Notes under the pieces: model-generated
What the model saw: only the letters and a program-made list of their open reading frames with translations
The model's database searches: none
What the model was told of the DNA's origin: nothing
Translations under genes and position numbers: made by a program
Part shown: one piece after another, positions 46,424-58,551 of the stretch
Numbering within the stretch: the stretch's first letter is position 1
How the letters are laid out: every line of letters begins with the position of its first letter
Assembly: GCA_015680685.1 (NCBI GenBank)
Contig: MNCI01022611.1
Coordinates: 2,464,153 to 2,528,152 of the forward strand
Direction of reading: 5' to 3'
Source: Gnetum montanum
Lineage: Eukaryota > Streptophyta > Gnetopsida > Gnetales > Gnetaceae
Length of the DNA: 64,000 bases

Positions 46424-47722
46424 ATGTTAGTTCTAATTTTTGGGCAGGAATTTTTTTATAGAGTTTTATTCATTTTATTTATCCGGCCAAGTCAGTTTTT
46501 CACTTTCAAATATTTGGTTCTTGAAAGAATAACTAAAAGAAAAATTTTTAAGAGTAGATACTTTATCAAACATCATTTTATATATCTATTATGCTATGAT
46601 AATTTGCTCTATCCACCATTATTGAAACCTTACTTAATGTCTTTATTAGCTATTCCTTAATTTTATGCTTTTATGCACCAATTGAAAAGTGAAAAAACTG
46701 GATTATTTCAAAGAAACTTATATATATAGATATATGGATTTATTATTCAATTATTGAATCCTTTTCTTTTTGGAAATTCCACAGTAACAAGACTTTTCAA
46801 TTTACTGATATTGAGATATAATTTTTCATTTCTAGTTTTTGCTAGCATTATTCTAGGATGGTTTGTAAGTTATATATTATGTATCAAAACAATACATCGG
46901 ATTTTCTCATATATAAACAGAAGTTCATATATATGATATCAAATTAAAGCATTATGCAAACGTTTTTTTTTATTTTTTTTTCTGTTTTACTACTTTAGAT
47001 CAGCTTGAATATCATTATCTATCCATCCATAGCAAGCAAACTTTTATCGAGTAGAAGGTAATGACAAACAAAAAACTGACAAATTAACATCGAAATGATG
47101 AGAAAAAAGCATACTATTAAAAAAATGAAAAGAAAAAGAAAAATAAAATAGTTGTCACTCAAATTATGGCATCAACCAGCACAAAAGGGAAAGGTAAAGA
47201 ACAAGAATAGACCAATTTGGACCAAAGTAGAAAAAATACTAAAAGAGTTGCAAAACTTTGTGTAACAAGAATTTAAAGAAAAAACAAAAATGCAAACTTT
47301 TTCAAGAGATTAAAAAAATACATATTCAAATTAGCAACAATTTTCTCATTTTGAATAGCTTAACCTCTTCTTTTTTTAATCTTAATAATTTTAAAAGACA
47401 GACTCAAAAAGTTTACATAAGACCTTATGATGATTTTCAACCTTTTTTGAAAACCAAAGTATCCCAATATTTTCTTGATCAGTGTTTTAGCAACGGAAAA
47501 GAAAGACTTTGGTTTACCAATTTTCCAACTCAATTTTGCTTAGAGCAAAAACTAGAGGAAGTTCATAATACTCATTACAAAGATTTTTGGATAAATAACT
47601 TTAAAAACAAAAAAAAAATCTATTTTTGGCAAGAATTTCAAGATAGAATAGCTCAAATAAGTAATGCAAATTTAATAGCTAAAAAGGAATATCAAAAAAG
47701 ATATCTAGTTGAATTAAAATAA
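46424..47722 (+). pseudogene. ycf1: Plastid ycf1 (TIC214) fragments in the nucleus
   Basis: Two pieces of a plastid ycf1 gene, which encodes a subunit of the chloroplast protein import translocon. The N-terminal membrane part is at 46,424-46,936, with text such as LKPYLMSLLAIP, NPFLFGNSTVTRLFNLLILR and LVFASIILGWFVSYI, broken by stops at about 46,658 and 46,730. A downstream part is an open 154-codon frame at 47258-47722, with YDDFQPFLKTKVSQYF and NGKERLWFTNFPTQF. The 0.3 kb between them is not recognisable ycf1, and most of the 5-6 kb gene is missing. This is a decayed plastid insertion, not a working gene. Confidence 0.7.
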
Positions 47723-48316
47723 AGGAGAATATAAAGCAATCAGTATAACAGAAAATGATCATCATCGAATCAACAATAGCCAATCAATTATCTTTTTTAT
47801 TTTTATATTTTTATTTTTATTTTTTTTGGGTGGGGGGGAGATGAATCAATTTAAAAGAAAATCTTGTGAATGAAAAATAAAATAAAATCTGAACTCTGGG
47901 GATTGTAGAGATAACCAAGAGTCTTTCTTTATTAACAATGCCTGTCAGTAAGAACACCTCAAATATGTGACAATAAATTAAAGAATATTATTTTGTGATA
48001 ATCGGATTTGAACAGCAATAAAATGCAAAACAATCTAGTTGCTGCACACCTCTGAAACGAGAACACGTCTGTGCCCTTGAGCACAATTATCATGTTGATC
48101 TCCTGCAGCGTGTCCTAATTTATAGAAAATGGTACATTTTGAATAATCGTTGGTATAGGAATTTGATTTTCCCCACAATGGTACTTGGATTAAGAGAAGT
48201 CATTCTACAGTGTACGTTTTGTCAAGGTCGCTTCATTTTTATATTAATTACAAACAAAATGTTAATTCACCATAGTTTATATTTCACATGGCTCCATGAT
48301 CCAGGCAAAATGATGA
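47723..48316. other. No gene seen
   Basis: T-rich run at 47,790-47,835 with TTTTTTGGGTGGGGGGG. No further plastid gene is recognisable to the right of the ycf1 piece. Confidence 0.3.
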
Positions 48317-48589
48317 TTACTTGGTAAGAAAGTTTTCTATATTCAAAGATTCTTTTGAAAACTTCCTGCCACTATTTAATACAGCAGGAATATGTACAAC
48401 TTTGATGTCAACTTTAGCTTGTCTTGACCAACAGCCTGGAGTTGGCGAAACATCATGACCCATAGGATGCTTAACGTCAAACCTTATTTCAAAGTTATAT
48501 CTGTCTCCCCCTTGCTGCAGACTTTGAAAAAATTGACATACAGCTAGAACTAAGCCATTACAGTACTTATAGTGGTTTAAGAAACTCAA
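48317..48589 (-). other. Unrecognised 90-codon frame, possible exon
   Basis: A minus-strand frame with balanced, protein-like composition (NFEIRFDVKHPMGHDVSPTP). The local GC is somewhat higher than its surroundings. I do not recognise the family, and no splice partner is evident. It could be an exon of a lost or unseen gene, or chance. Confidence 0.2.
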
Positions 48590-49659
48590 GCTCTATTCTA
48601 GACCAATTAAATTTTGCAATAAATATAGGCTTATATCATTACATCAGCTAGATTTCCTAATGTAAATAATTTGTTGAGAGAAACATTTCTTCTATGAATT
48701 TGGTATGAAACAAAATGGTGATGAAGATGGGTATTTTGACTGTCACAAGAGATGCTCACTTTCTTCTATTCTTGCGCTAAGTCTTCAACTAACCACCGTA
48801 GCCAAACAATTTGTCCACAAGCCTAAGAAGCTACAGCATAATCAACTTCACTTCCTGATGGTACTATGCAACTATGTCACTTGCAAGACTAGTTTTTATT
48901 TTTTTTCCTTCAGAAATATCCTCTCAACTCCAGTAGTGAATTTTCCCCGATCAAGATCACCAACTACTCTATATCAACAAAACCATTTAATTGAAAGGGA
49001 CTTGACCCATAATAGATGACAGAAGTACCTAGATAATTCTACAATTAAATGCTCATTTCTAGGATTTGATTAAAATCTACTAATTCCTCCCAATGGATAT
49101 GCAGTATCACGAATTGTGCAGGTCACTACATAAATAAGACTACCAACAATGTTCTTGTTTCAAAGTTTGAACAAAATTCCCATATTCATATTCCTTTTAT
49201 TTGTTGGTGTTTCCAATATAAAAAGAATATTTCAAGATCTACAATAGATTGATGGATCAGGGTTCAAGTATTTCAAAAAAAAAGTTAATATGTTAGTAAT
49301 GTAGAAGCACTAAACAATCTATGTCGTTCTTCTGGACTTCAGTACTGCTAAGCTAAAAAAATCTTTTGCAGATCAAGACACCAACATCAGGGATAGGTAC
49401 CTCTTAATATGTTCAAACTTCAAAGGAAGAACATTTGAGTGCTTCAGCATGATAGAGATAAAATCACCACTGCATATGATAAGGTTTGGTCTTTTCATCT
49501 TTTAACCGAACCCAAACCATTATGTGTTCAAAAGCAGGTCTGGAATAATTCCTGGGACACAAGGTTTATTATATAAAGTATTCTAGGATGTCCCATGTGG
49601 AGTTGTTGCATTTGTAATTGATGGAGTAACAATTCATGTAGGGGAGCTGGGGGTGGTCA
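48590..49659. other. No gene supported
   Basis: Mixed AT-rich sequence. The open frame 48705-49019 (+) has no recognisable content. Confidence 0.25.
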
Positions 49660-49818
49660 GAACCCAAAACAATTTGACTATAAATACACCCAAGACATAC
49701 AGCCAACATAATACTTTACAAGAATTATAAAGGAATATAACAATGTGTTAAGTGTGACTCTGACTCGCAACCTCTTGCCTACAAATCATCAAACAATGAG
49801 CTACCAGTGGAGCCACCT
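49660..49818 (-). repeat. tRNA-derived SINE candidate
   Basis: On the minus strand the head reads GGTGGCTCCACTGGTAGC (A-box-like, about 49,799-49,815), then AGGTTGCGAGTCAGAGTC (B-box-like, about 49,757-49,774). The body would extend to about 49,660. No clear target duplication was found. Confidence 0.45.
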
Positions 49819-51110
49819 TGCATTCACATGCAATGTCATATAGGTGTCATGCAATAGCTCATAATGATGCTTGAACCATAAAGCACTATTTAATAAGTAA
49901 AGGACAAATTTCTGGTTACTCTCAACTCTCAAACAATTTCAGAAGCATTATTGTGATTAATTCTTATCACCAATTTTTCTTCTTTTGTAGATTGTTTGTG
50001 TACTACCATGAAATTTCTCAAATTCTTAAAGACCAACCATGGAACATGATCTAAGTGTCTATTATATTATCATCCAATAAAAAAAACTTAAAAATCAAAT
50101 TATCACTCATATGGTAACAAGCCATTTCTAACCTTGATTCACAGTTGTTTAATCTTTCTAATATCAAAGAGTTTGGCAGTTAAAACCCATGCTGTATGTC
50201 ACATTCTCCTTCTAACCTTTTATTGCCAAACAACATATTTGTTCTAGCTTGCATTCACTCTATCCAAAAATTTGCCTTTCCATCCAAATTTCAATGTTGC
50301 AGATGCTAACAATACACTCAACATTTATAAATAATAATCCTTATTCCACGAACTCATGTCCAAGCTGTTGCTAAATCTTAAAAATTTTCACATTATAAAA
50401 TGCTGAGTTGTGCTAACTAAACATTGTTCTGGATATGAGCAAGTGCCAAATGTACATAAACATATGTAAGAGACATTAAAAAGTTAAAACATGCCAATAA
50501 AATATGCTTTTTACATCCTCCCATTTTTATGCATTTGCAGCAAGTGCAACAATTATTAATTTTACATATGAGCATTGCAGTATTTTACATCTTGAGCTTG
50601 TGTCTAATTATATAATCAAACTTCTACATAGCTTTTTAATTCAAGTTTTTATCTATTCTTAGTTTTGGCTTATCTTCTCCTCTCATTATTTTTATCCAGA
50701 GAGTTAGCAGGAAACCATCCTGCAGTGGACGCAGAGCAAATTATGCCACAGTTTCCCCTTTTACTCTCTTAAGTCGTAAATATGTCAATCAAGCTAAGCA
50801 TAAAGCATCCATCTACTCAGTACTCAGCAGAACAAGAGCTACAGGTGACAGCACAGGAATTCAAACACAAGTCTCCATGGAGGAAGACCAATCCATATCT
50901 GAATTTTAATTCCTACAGGAATAAAGTATCCTCTAATTTTTTATTTGGATTCAACATAAACATGTTAAATTATGAATTACTTGAAGAAGTAATTTTTTTA
51001 TTATTTTTATCAAGCTTCTACAATTCACAAACAGGTATTTAAACGCCTTTAAATAAAGTTCAGAAACACATCAAACAAATATTTTGTTAACTAAAACTGC
51101 TTTCTAATTT
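49819..51110. other. No gene supported
   Basis: AT-rich. A slightly GC-richer patch at 50,700-50,900 contains an 86-codon plus frame (50782-51042) of unknown meaning. Confidence 0.25.
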
Positions 51111-51119
51111 CCACTCTTC

Positions 51120-52560
51120 AATTCATCATCATCATCATTATCCCAACCTTAGTCCCAACAACCTAGGGTTGGTCACATGAGCTCTATTTCACCACCATTT
51201 GCCCCTATGAAGAGCAAGATTCTTACCTATTTGCAATTTCTTCATATCATCTTCAATTATTTTATCTCATGTCTTTTTTGCTCTTCCTTTCAGTGGCTTT
51301 ACTAAAAAAGTGATGCAGCAACTTTTTTTTAATAGGTGTACTATCTAATCTTCTTTGGATATAACCAAATCATCTAAGACATCATTCTTATAGCTTATTT
51401 CAAATAGAAACCACTCCAAGCTTTCTTCTAAGATCTGTATTATGCAATTTATCTCTTCTTGTAACATTTAACATCCAAGCATTTGCATTTTTGCCACACT
51501 AATTTGTTGTTCATGGCTCTTTCGTACAGCCCAGCATTTAGCACCACCTATGTCCTATAAAATTGTCCCTTTAGGTTTTTTGGGATTCTTTTATTCAATA
51601 AAACACCACTAGCCTATCTCCATTTCAATCATCTTATCTCAATCCTATTTCTTCTATCTTTGTCAATTTCACCATTTGATTAGAGCATTGATCATAAGTA
51701 GCAGAACTGTTTGCAATAAGGAATTTTTGGCTTTCAATTGTTACATTTTTTTCATCACTGTTTATACTTTTATTAAAATTACATTCCATGTGTTCTATCT
51801 TACTTCTACTAATTTTTAAGCTTTTTGATTTTAGAGCATGTCTCCACTTTTCCATTTTAGAAGCAACATTTGTTCAAGGTGTATCAACAAACACAATCAC
51901 ATCTGCAAATAATATGCACCAAGGGATTTCATCTTATATTTCCTTAGTTAATTCATCCATAAGCATTGCAAACAGGTATGGGTTAACTATAGACCGTTGA
52001 TGTACACCTTCAGTGACTAGATAATTAGATGTGATTCCACATACTATTCTAAGTATAGTAGTAGCTCCTTCATGCATGTCTTAAATCACTTAATATATTT
52101 ATCAGAAATATTTTTCCTCCTTAACACCTACCAAATAATATCTTTAGGCATTTTATCATATGTTTTTTCCAAGTCAAAGAAAATCATATGTAGATTTTCT
52201 CTGTGTCCTAAATTTCTTCATTAATTGTTGTATCCAGAAAATAGCCTTTATAGTAGATATCCTTAACATAAATCCAAATTAAATTTCTGATACTGTTAAT
52301 TCAAGTCTGATAAACTATTCTATCACTCTGTCTCAAAAATTATGAGATGACACATATGTTTGATCCCTCTAACGTTTGCACAATTTTGCCCATTTCCTTT
52401 ATTCAGGTAGATAGAAATATACAACAAATTGATAAATTGTTTCAGCCCCTAAAGGTAACATATTTGCAGCTAACAACAGAATCTCATATTGGCTTGCACA
52501 TTTCACCTTGAATTTATCAGTTTAAATTGCTTCATACATTTTCTGTCTATCTGCAACATT
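51120..52560 (-). pseudogene. RTE-clade LINE, 3' half (broken)
   Basis: Non-LTR retrotransposon on the minus strand. The reverse transcriptase C-terminal half reads NPYLFAMLMDELTKEI and WCILFADVIVFVDTP, so the catalytic LFADD motif has lost one Asp (about 51,900-51,960). Then come KMEKWRHALKSKSLKISRSK (in the open frame 51634-51855) and a decayed RRKLGVVSI...LRWFGH-like tail. The 3' end is a short ATC repeat (plus strand about 51,122-51,141), as is usual for plant RTE elements. The 5' end is truncated near 52.56 kb. Stops and shifts occur throughout. Confidence 0.8.
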
Positions 52561-53551
52561 TTTTAATCAAGCCTGAGAATTATTTGCTGCACGTTAGGAT
52601 TAAAATTTGTCCTCTTAATTTTCACCACCAGGTTCCTTCTCTTTTATAGTTGCTTTTTGGAAGCATACCTTCTGGAATAATTTGGACAATGCAGTGATTG
52701 CAGTGTACTCTTTATCACATCCCAAATGCAAATATTTATCATTTATGTTCACATCAGCTCCCACATTGTATCCTAAGCATTCAAAACTCATGATTAATAA
52801 ACATGTTAATTATGATAAGCCAAACACATAAAATTTCAAAATGCCAACGTTTTCCATATTGATATTTTGAATGTTTAGGTTGGAATATCAAAACATTGCA
52901 TCTATCAAGCACTATAATTTGGATACAATGCTCTTAAAGCATGAGCCCACAATATAAAGCATCTTGATAAAAATGGCAATTACATTTAAAAGAGAATATC
53001 AAGGTAGAAGTTTTAATTTCAAAACCACAATTAGCTCTACAAACTAGAAGTTAGCCTATAAACATGTATTTCGAAAAACCAAACACACACACAAGCTCAA
53101 ATTCAAAGAAATACCTGCTTCTAAAATAACAACGAAAGTAACTAATTTTAGCCGCTTCAGTCCAAACTCTGCCAATTTTGACAAAAGGCTCAATTTCTCA
53201 ACATTCTACCAAACCATTTTATTTCAGGAGTTCTTTTCCAAGAAAGACTGTTCTTATCTAAATCACACTATGACTGGAAGTCAAAAAACTATTGGTTCTT
53301 GCAGTGTAGCAGCATTACAAGTATGTGCAGTTGACTTAACAGCCATAGGTGCACGTGATCATGAAAGAATTATAAAAAGAATCATTTTTCTAAAAAGGCT
53401 AGGCACATTCTCCTCTTGCTATTAGACTTCCTCTTTTACCTATCACATTGCATTTTAAACTTGCACATCCTTCTTCTTCTTTCCTTTATTGCAAATCCTG
53501 TTATCAGTATGTGTTCTTAATCATGTCTGTTACATGTTCATCTTTATAAAT
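52561..53551. other. No gene seen
   Basis: AT-rich sequence without recognisable coding content. Confidence 0.3.
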
Positions 53552-53679
53552 GCTGGAGTGTACTACAATCATCTCAATGCACATTCTGCCAAGGGAGGGT
53601 CAGTAGATAAGCAAAAGCCTAACCCCTTTGGAGTGGCTGCACCCAGGACCGAAGCCAGCTCTTAAAGCTGGAGTGTACT
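53552..53679. mobile_element. 102-bp insertion with 13-bp direct repeats
   Basis: GCTGGAGTGTACT occurs at 53552-53564 and 53667-53679 and brackets 102 bases. On the minus strand the insert contains GGGTGCAGCCACTCC and AGGGGTTAGGC. A 13-bp duplication of that size suggests target-primed insertion of a SINE or a 5'-truncated LINE tail. I cannot assign the family. Confidence 0.5.
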
Positions 53680-54196
53680 CCCACATAAAATTCAAACGTT
53701 CAGCAAACCATAATATTTAACCATCAACTTGGCATACTGTGCTAATGGCTTCTTGCAAATTTGAGAGACGAGATCTTGGGAATCCTGGCTACTGCTTCTA
53801 CTACAGTGTGTGCAAATATTACAGCTCACCAGAGCTTGGACTCCAGCATTAATGATTGGTGCAACTTAGTTGGAAGTTCAATAAAGCTTATCACGCCTAT
53901 AATTTGTCGATCCCTCGCTATTGATGAAAATACCTCGCTTAAACATTACGAGCACAGTAACCCAAATCCAAAGAATATCAAAAATGCCGATAAGTAATAA
54001 ACCAAACAAAAACGAGGATAGCACATTCAATCAATGCCTGTAAATTAGTCCTAAAATTTCGAAATAAATTATTCAATACACAAACAAACTCGGTCCATTT
54101 GAAATATTTGTTCTCGGTAACATTAACACGACGAGGTAATTTAGACATTTACGATAAACAACCTCTGACAAGAATACACACCTTAAGAACAACTTT

Positions 54197-54452
54197 CTAA
54201 TGGGTCTTCCGGCGCTCTGGAGGTTTTTCCACAGCAACTCTGTATATCCAGTATACCTAGCGAGAGGACAAAATTTTATATTTAAAACACCCAAAAATAC
54301 GAAATTTAAAAATAATTAACTCGCAGAATCAAATGCTTTCATACAAAAGCCATCAAATGGGCCACGATGAGACCAGCAACTATGAACGGTGCATATTCAG
54401 AAAGCCGCGAATTATCCAGCGCAGGGTTCGATTTTAACTGAGATTCCCGCAT
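54197..54452 (-). CDS. Small single-pass membrane protein gene (two exons)
   Basis: Two exons on the minus strand give a 55-residue protein. Exon 1 is 54345-54452 (ATG at 54452-54450, 36 codons). Exon 2 is 54197-54256 (19 codons and TAG). The 88-base intron starts GTATGA and ends CGCTAG, in phase 0. The protein begins MRESQLKSNPALDNSRLSEY. One hydrophobic helix follows at residues 21-41 (APFIVAGLIVAHLMAF joined to VYWIYRVA), and the tail is basic (EKPPERRKTH). A short plant membrane protein with a YWIYR helix end and RRKTH-like tail is known to me from several species, without an established function. The stretch is GC-richer than its surroundings and has no stop or shift, so it is probably a live host gene. 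Its 3' UTR may continue past a GTGTGT donor-like site at about 54,183. Confidence 0.65.
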
Positions 54453-55015
54453 CTTGCAACGCAACTCGGGTTTCAAGATCCACTCGCCAAATGAACGGTT
54501 GGATTTCTCGACCAACAAGCAGCTGCTACTTCAGAGAGGAAATGGCAATGAAATTTTCCAATTCGCAGTTTTCAGAACTTGGTTGCTTTTACTAGGGGCC
54601 TCCCCTGTTCCTTCGTATTCAAGTTTCCGGGATCCAGTCACAAAAGCTCATGGCTACTGCCGCCTCCCCATTTAGAGCAACTCACACTGAACTGGCTTTG
54701 TTTGTCCGCCACCTTTATTCTCTTTCCCATTTTGGCTTTCTCTTGTCTACCATACGCTTAGGCCTTGTTAAAGCCATTGGGTTCCATATATTCTCATGCT
54801 TTCATGATTCCATATTATGGTGGACTTTTCATAGGAAATTTAATCCCGGCTAAATATTAGTATTAGAAGTAATAACAATACCTAAAGTTTGGTTCTCATT
54901 GATCTTGAATGTCAAATATATATATTAATTAAAAATAAAAATTCAAAGTGCAAAAGTAAAGGAGTAATGTATACAAGAGAAACTCCAAATCAAGGAAAAG
55001 GGAAATTTCATTGAT
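54453..55015 (-). promoter_or_regulatory. Presumed 5' UTR and promoter side of the small gene
   Basis: Relatively GC-rich to about 54,720, then AT-rich. Frames on the plus strand here (54389-54853) overlap one another in three frames and look like chance. No clear TATA box was assigned. Confidence 0.3.
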
Positions 55016-55019
55016 CTAT

Positions 55020-55300
55020 GACTACCTTAGTTATATCATCGTCGTCATCCTAGCCCTGTCCCAACAAAATAGGGTTGACTACATGAGTTATTTTTCACCA
55101 TTCACCTCTATGAAGAGCTAGGTCATTGTTTCTTTATAGTTTCTTCAAATCATCTTCGATCATTTTTTCCCATATCTTCTTTGGTCTTCCTTTCAATGGC
55201 TTTCCTAGAATAGTGATGTTTGCACATATCCAAACTATCTAAGTTGTCATTTTGAAGTCATTCCAAGTCTTCTTTGAATGTTTATAATATATATCATTCC
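55020..55300 (-). pseudogene. RTE LINE 3' tail, 5'-truncated copy
   Basis: Matches the 3' tail of the RTE copy at 51,120-51,430, in the same orientation. It includes ATCATCGTCGTCATCC at the end and the CATGAGTTATTTTTCACCA stretch. Homology stops near 55,300. Confidence 0.7.
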
Positions 55301-55370
55301 TTTCTTCCACTTGCAATCCCCCTCCCCCAAAACCTCCTTTCTTGCAACCTCCCCCCACCACAAGCCACCA

Positions 55371-55393
55371 AATAATAATAATAATAATAATAA
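55371..55393. repeat. (AAT)n microsatellite
   Basis: About seven units. It makes an isoleucine run in the minus-strand frame that spans it. Confidence 0.9.
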
Positions 55394-55399
55394 ACAACT

Positions 55400-55775
55400 T
55401 TTTAATGTTTGAAAGCTTATTATCCTTCCACTTATAAAGTTTTTTCCTAATCTTCTTGACTAGAACATTCCATAAAGTTTTTGAGAATCCAAGAAAAGAA
55501 AAAAAAATACCTAAGAACTTGAAGACATCTAATTTATTCAAAAAATGCCAAGATTTAGAGAAAGTCCAATCTTGGAATCCCTTATATAGAACATAGAAGA
55601 TTTTAACCAATTAATCCAATTAGAATAAGGCTATGATGATTATGATGATGATGAATCCAAGAGCTTGAAAGTTTGCAATATTCATCAACATGAAAAATAA
55701 GATGATCTACAATAGCTTTGGTGCTTATTACCATAAAAAAATGAGTCATGCAAAATTTATATTTAATAATGTAAG
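55400..55775 (-). pseudogene. L1 LINE ORF2, RT C-terminal piece
   Basis: The minus-strand text FKFLGIFFSFLGFSKTLWNV, followed by KIRKKLYKWKDNKLS, is the region after the reverse transcriptase core in plant L1 elements. Upstream text to 55,775 is decayed. It continues from the L1 piece at 56,545-57,015 once the RTE copy is removed. Confidence 0.65.
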
Positions 55776-56545
55776 AACATTCTTCATCATCATCCTAACA
55801 TTATCCCACAAAAATGAGGTTAACTACATAAGTTCTTTGCAATTTGCAATTTGTTTATTTGCAATTTTGTTAAATCATTTTTTGATCTTTTTTTTTTCCT
55901 AAGTCTTCTTTCGTCTTCCTTTTAATGGCTCTCCTAGAAGAATGATATAGCAACCTTTGTTTATAGGCTCATTGTCTGATCTTATTTGCACATGTCTAGA
56001 CCATTTAAGCCATCATTCTTGTAACTTATTTGAAATAGAAGCCACTCCAAGTCTTCCTGAATGTTTGTATTATGTAGTTTATCTCTTCTACTAACATTCA
56101 ACATTCATCAAAGAATTTGTATCTCTACTACACTGATTTTTTACTCATGCCTCTTTTGTACTACTCGACATTCAACACCATATAACATAGCAAGGCTAAT
56201 TGATATCCTATAAAATTTCCCTTTCAATTTTATTGGTATTCCTTTATCACATAGAACATCACTAGCTTGTCTCCATTTTAACCATCTTGCCTCAATTTTA
56301 TTGTTTATATCTTTACCAAGTTTACCATTCGATTGGAGGATTGATTGTGGGTAGCAGAACTATTTGCAATGAGGGACATTTTTTCTTTGAATTATCACTT
56401 CTATTTCATCATTGTTTATGCTATTATTAAAATTTCATTCCATATATTTTGTTTTACTTCTGCTCTTTTTAAGCCTTTTGATTCTAAAACATGTCTCCAC
56501 TTCTCTATTTCAAAAGCAATATTTTCTCGATCTTATGACCTATAA
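55776..56545 (-). pseudogene. RTE LINE copy inside the L1
   Basis: Aligns along its length with 51,124-51,870 in the same orientation, from an ATC-type 3' end (about 55,785) to the segment matching CATGTCTCCACTT near 56,490. It is 5'-truncated. It separates two parts of the L1, so it inserted after it. Confidence 0.7.
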
Positions 56546-57646
56546 GTTGAGAAGAAGCTCTATCAATTTTGTCATAAGAAATTTTTAACAAATTAATGTT
56601 ATCACCAAAAAAATTAGAAACGTTTGACAAACTTTGAAGAAGAACCTACTACAAAATAATTCTATTTGCTATATTAGTAGGAGCATATATGTTGAAAATT
56701 TTAAAATAACCTAAAACACCTTGAAGAAGTACCCAAACTATAGAATTATTTTTTCCTTGAGAAATAATTTTATTTGATAAAAAGAATAATTAACAATAAG
56801 AGTAACACCAACTTAGACCTATATTATGATAAGTAAATAACACTAGAATTCTAAAGAATGTTGTTATTAATAATGAATATACCTAAATTCAAAATTTTAA
56901 TCTCTTGAAGAAGAGTAAAAATAGGAAATAAATGTGGTGTGTGAAGAAAATCATTGGTAACTTTTTGTAGAAGTCTATTAGTAAGACCTTGAATATTTCA
57001 TGAGAGAATTAACATTGAGTAGAGATAGAAGATGCCCTTGTCCTATCAATGGAATCATAATCCTCATAATAAGTTGCCTTCATATACTACCTAAGAGCTA
57101 AAAAAGAATTAATAGTAGAAGAAATACCTTGAAAATGATGATTCTTATGAAAACTTGATATGTGTTCACTAAGAAATGAATTTTCTAAATAGTTTTTACT
57201 TAGTGTAATCTTTTAAAGACTATTTGAATCAATAATATATTTTTATGAGATCTTTAAAACATATAATTTTTTTCCTTAGTAAAGAATTTTTTAAATTGAA
57301 CTTACTAGAATCTTTTTTAAAGGCATATTTTGTCAAGTAGTATTTAAAGAAAAGGAAGGTTAGCAGCTAAAAATTTAGCAAAAGAAACCTTAGCATGATC
57401 TACAATATCTTGTTATTAACGTGCTTGCATTATCTTCTTTCAAAGGATAGGAGTTAAACATATGACTCTCTCAATGGCAATAGTAACATGATTTTGGAAG
57501 AATGTAATATAAAATTGGTTGTACATAGTTAATTTCATTAGCACATAGAAGAATTTCTTGCTTAAGTAAGTCAAGATCCATCTTAATCATATATTGAGTC
57601 TCATGAAAACCACTAATTGTAGCTAGAATTTCAAAATGCTTGATAG

Positions 57647-57651
57647 TCTAT
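57647..57651. repeat. Target-site duplication TCTAT, left copy
   Basis: Pairs with TCTAT at 58547-58551. Confidence 0.85.
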
Positions 57652-58546
57652 TGATGAGTGGCAAGGTACCCCTACACTCAACCATACGAATACGAGTGTT
57701 TCACACATGATTCGGTCGAACTCCGTAGACGGGCTAGTTGTGGTATCTAGATAGTTACTCATAGATCGTAGTTCGCTATCTTCCCACCTGGACTAGTATT
57801 AGCTTTGTCATGTATGGTTTAGTCTAGAATGAGGTGTATGATGTGTTCCTATGCTAACGCTACTCCTAGATATGATGGTAAATAATATTAACTAAACTAG
57901 GAAGGAAAGAGAGAGAGAGAATCTAAGCTAGCCTAAGTGCGATGAGCATCCGTTCCTTAATCATCCGTACACATCTTGGACCTCATGCACGACTACCATT
58001 GGGATTACCAAGCACATGGCCTAGGTACGCTATTGGGTTACCAAGTAGTGACACTTAAATGCTCGTGATTAAGTCGTACTCATTCCACGTTTAAAGGAAT
58101 TTAGGGTGAAGAGAATATTAACTAAGGAAGCAGTAAATAATAATTAAATAGATAATTAATTAAACTAAGTAAATGTTGCAATGATGAAGTAATCTCGATC
58201 TTTATTGTCGGTCATGTGCGTGTCCAAGTACATCACACTCGAATAAAGGATGCCATACAATTACAATCATCACACTGCAGGCATGCACTGAGAAATAATT
58301 CTAACTCTAAGAAGGAAAAACTGCAAAATTTTGGTTAAGGAACTAAGAACTAACTCCTAGAACAAGGAAAGCTTCCTCTTATTTATAGAAATTAAGGTAG
58401 GCTGCAGGCAGATGCGATATCGCGGCTACGATATCGGGGGTTCGATAACAGGGGTCTAATGTCAAGATCTATCAGACTTGGTATCTTGTATCAGGGTTTA
58501 GATAACAAGGGTTCGATAACAAGACCTGACAAACCATGACTCATCA
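57652..58546 (-). mobile_element. Solo LTR of a related Ty3/Gypsy subfamily
   Basis: On the minus strand it starts TGATGAGTCATGG and ends GCCACTCATCA (895 bp). TATAAATA is at 58380-58387. It has the same ends, TATA context and U5 repeats as the LTRs of elements 1-3, but a different U3 (GATATCGC and CGATAAC words). TCTAT duplications on both sides and the absence of internal sequence show an element reduced to one LTR by LTR-LTR recombination. Confidence 0.85.
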
Positions 58547-58551
58547 TCTAT
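58547..58551. repeat. Target-site duplication TCTAT, right copy
   Basis: Pairs with 57647-57651. Confidence 0.85.

Noticed and set aside
47258-47722. Functional plastid gene
   Set aside because: Only a fraction of ycf1 is present, with stops and a gap, and it is surrounded by nuclear transposons.
54389-54853. Four overlapping plus-strand frames
   Set aside because: They overlap each other in different frames and lie antisense to the small two-exon gene and its leader; none has recognisable content.
55239-55610. 123-codon minus frame as one gene
   Set aside because: It joins an L1 fragment, an AAT microsatellite and an RTE tail; it is not one protein.
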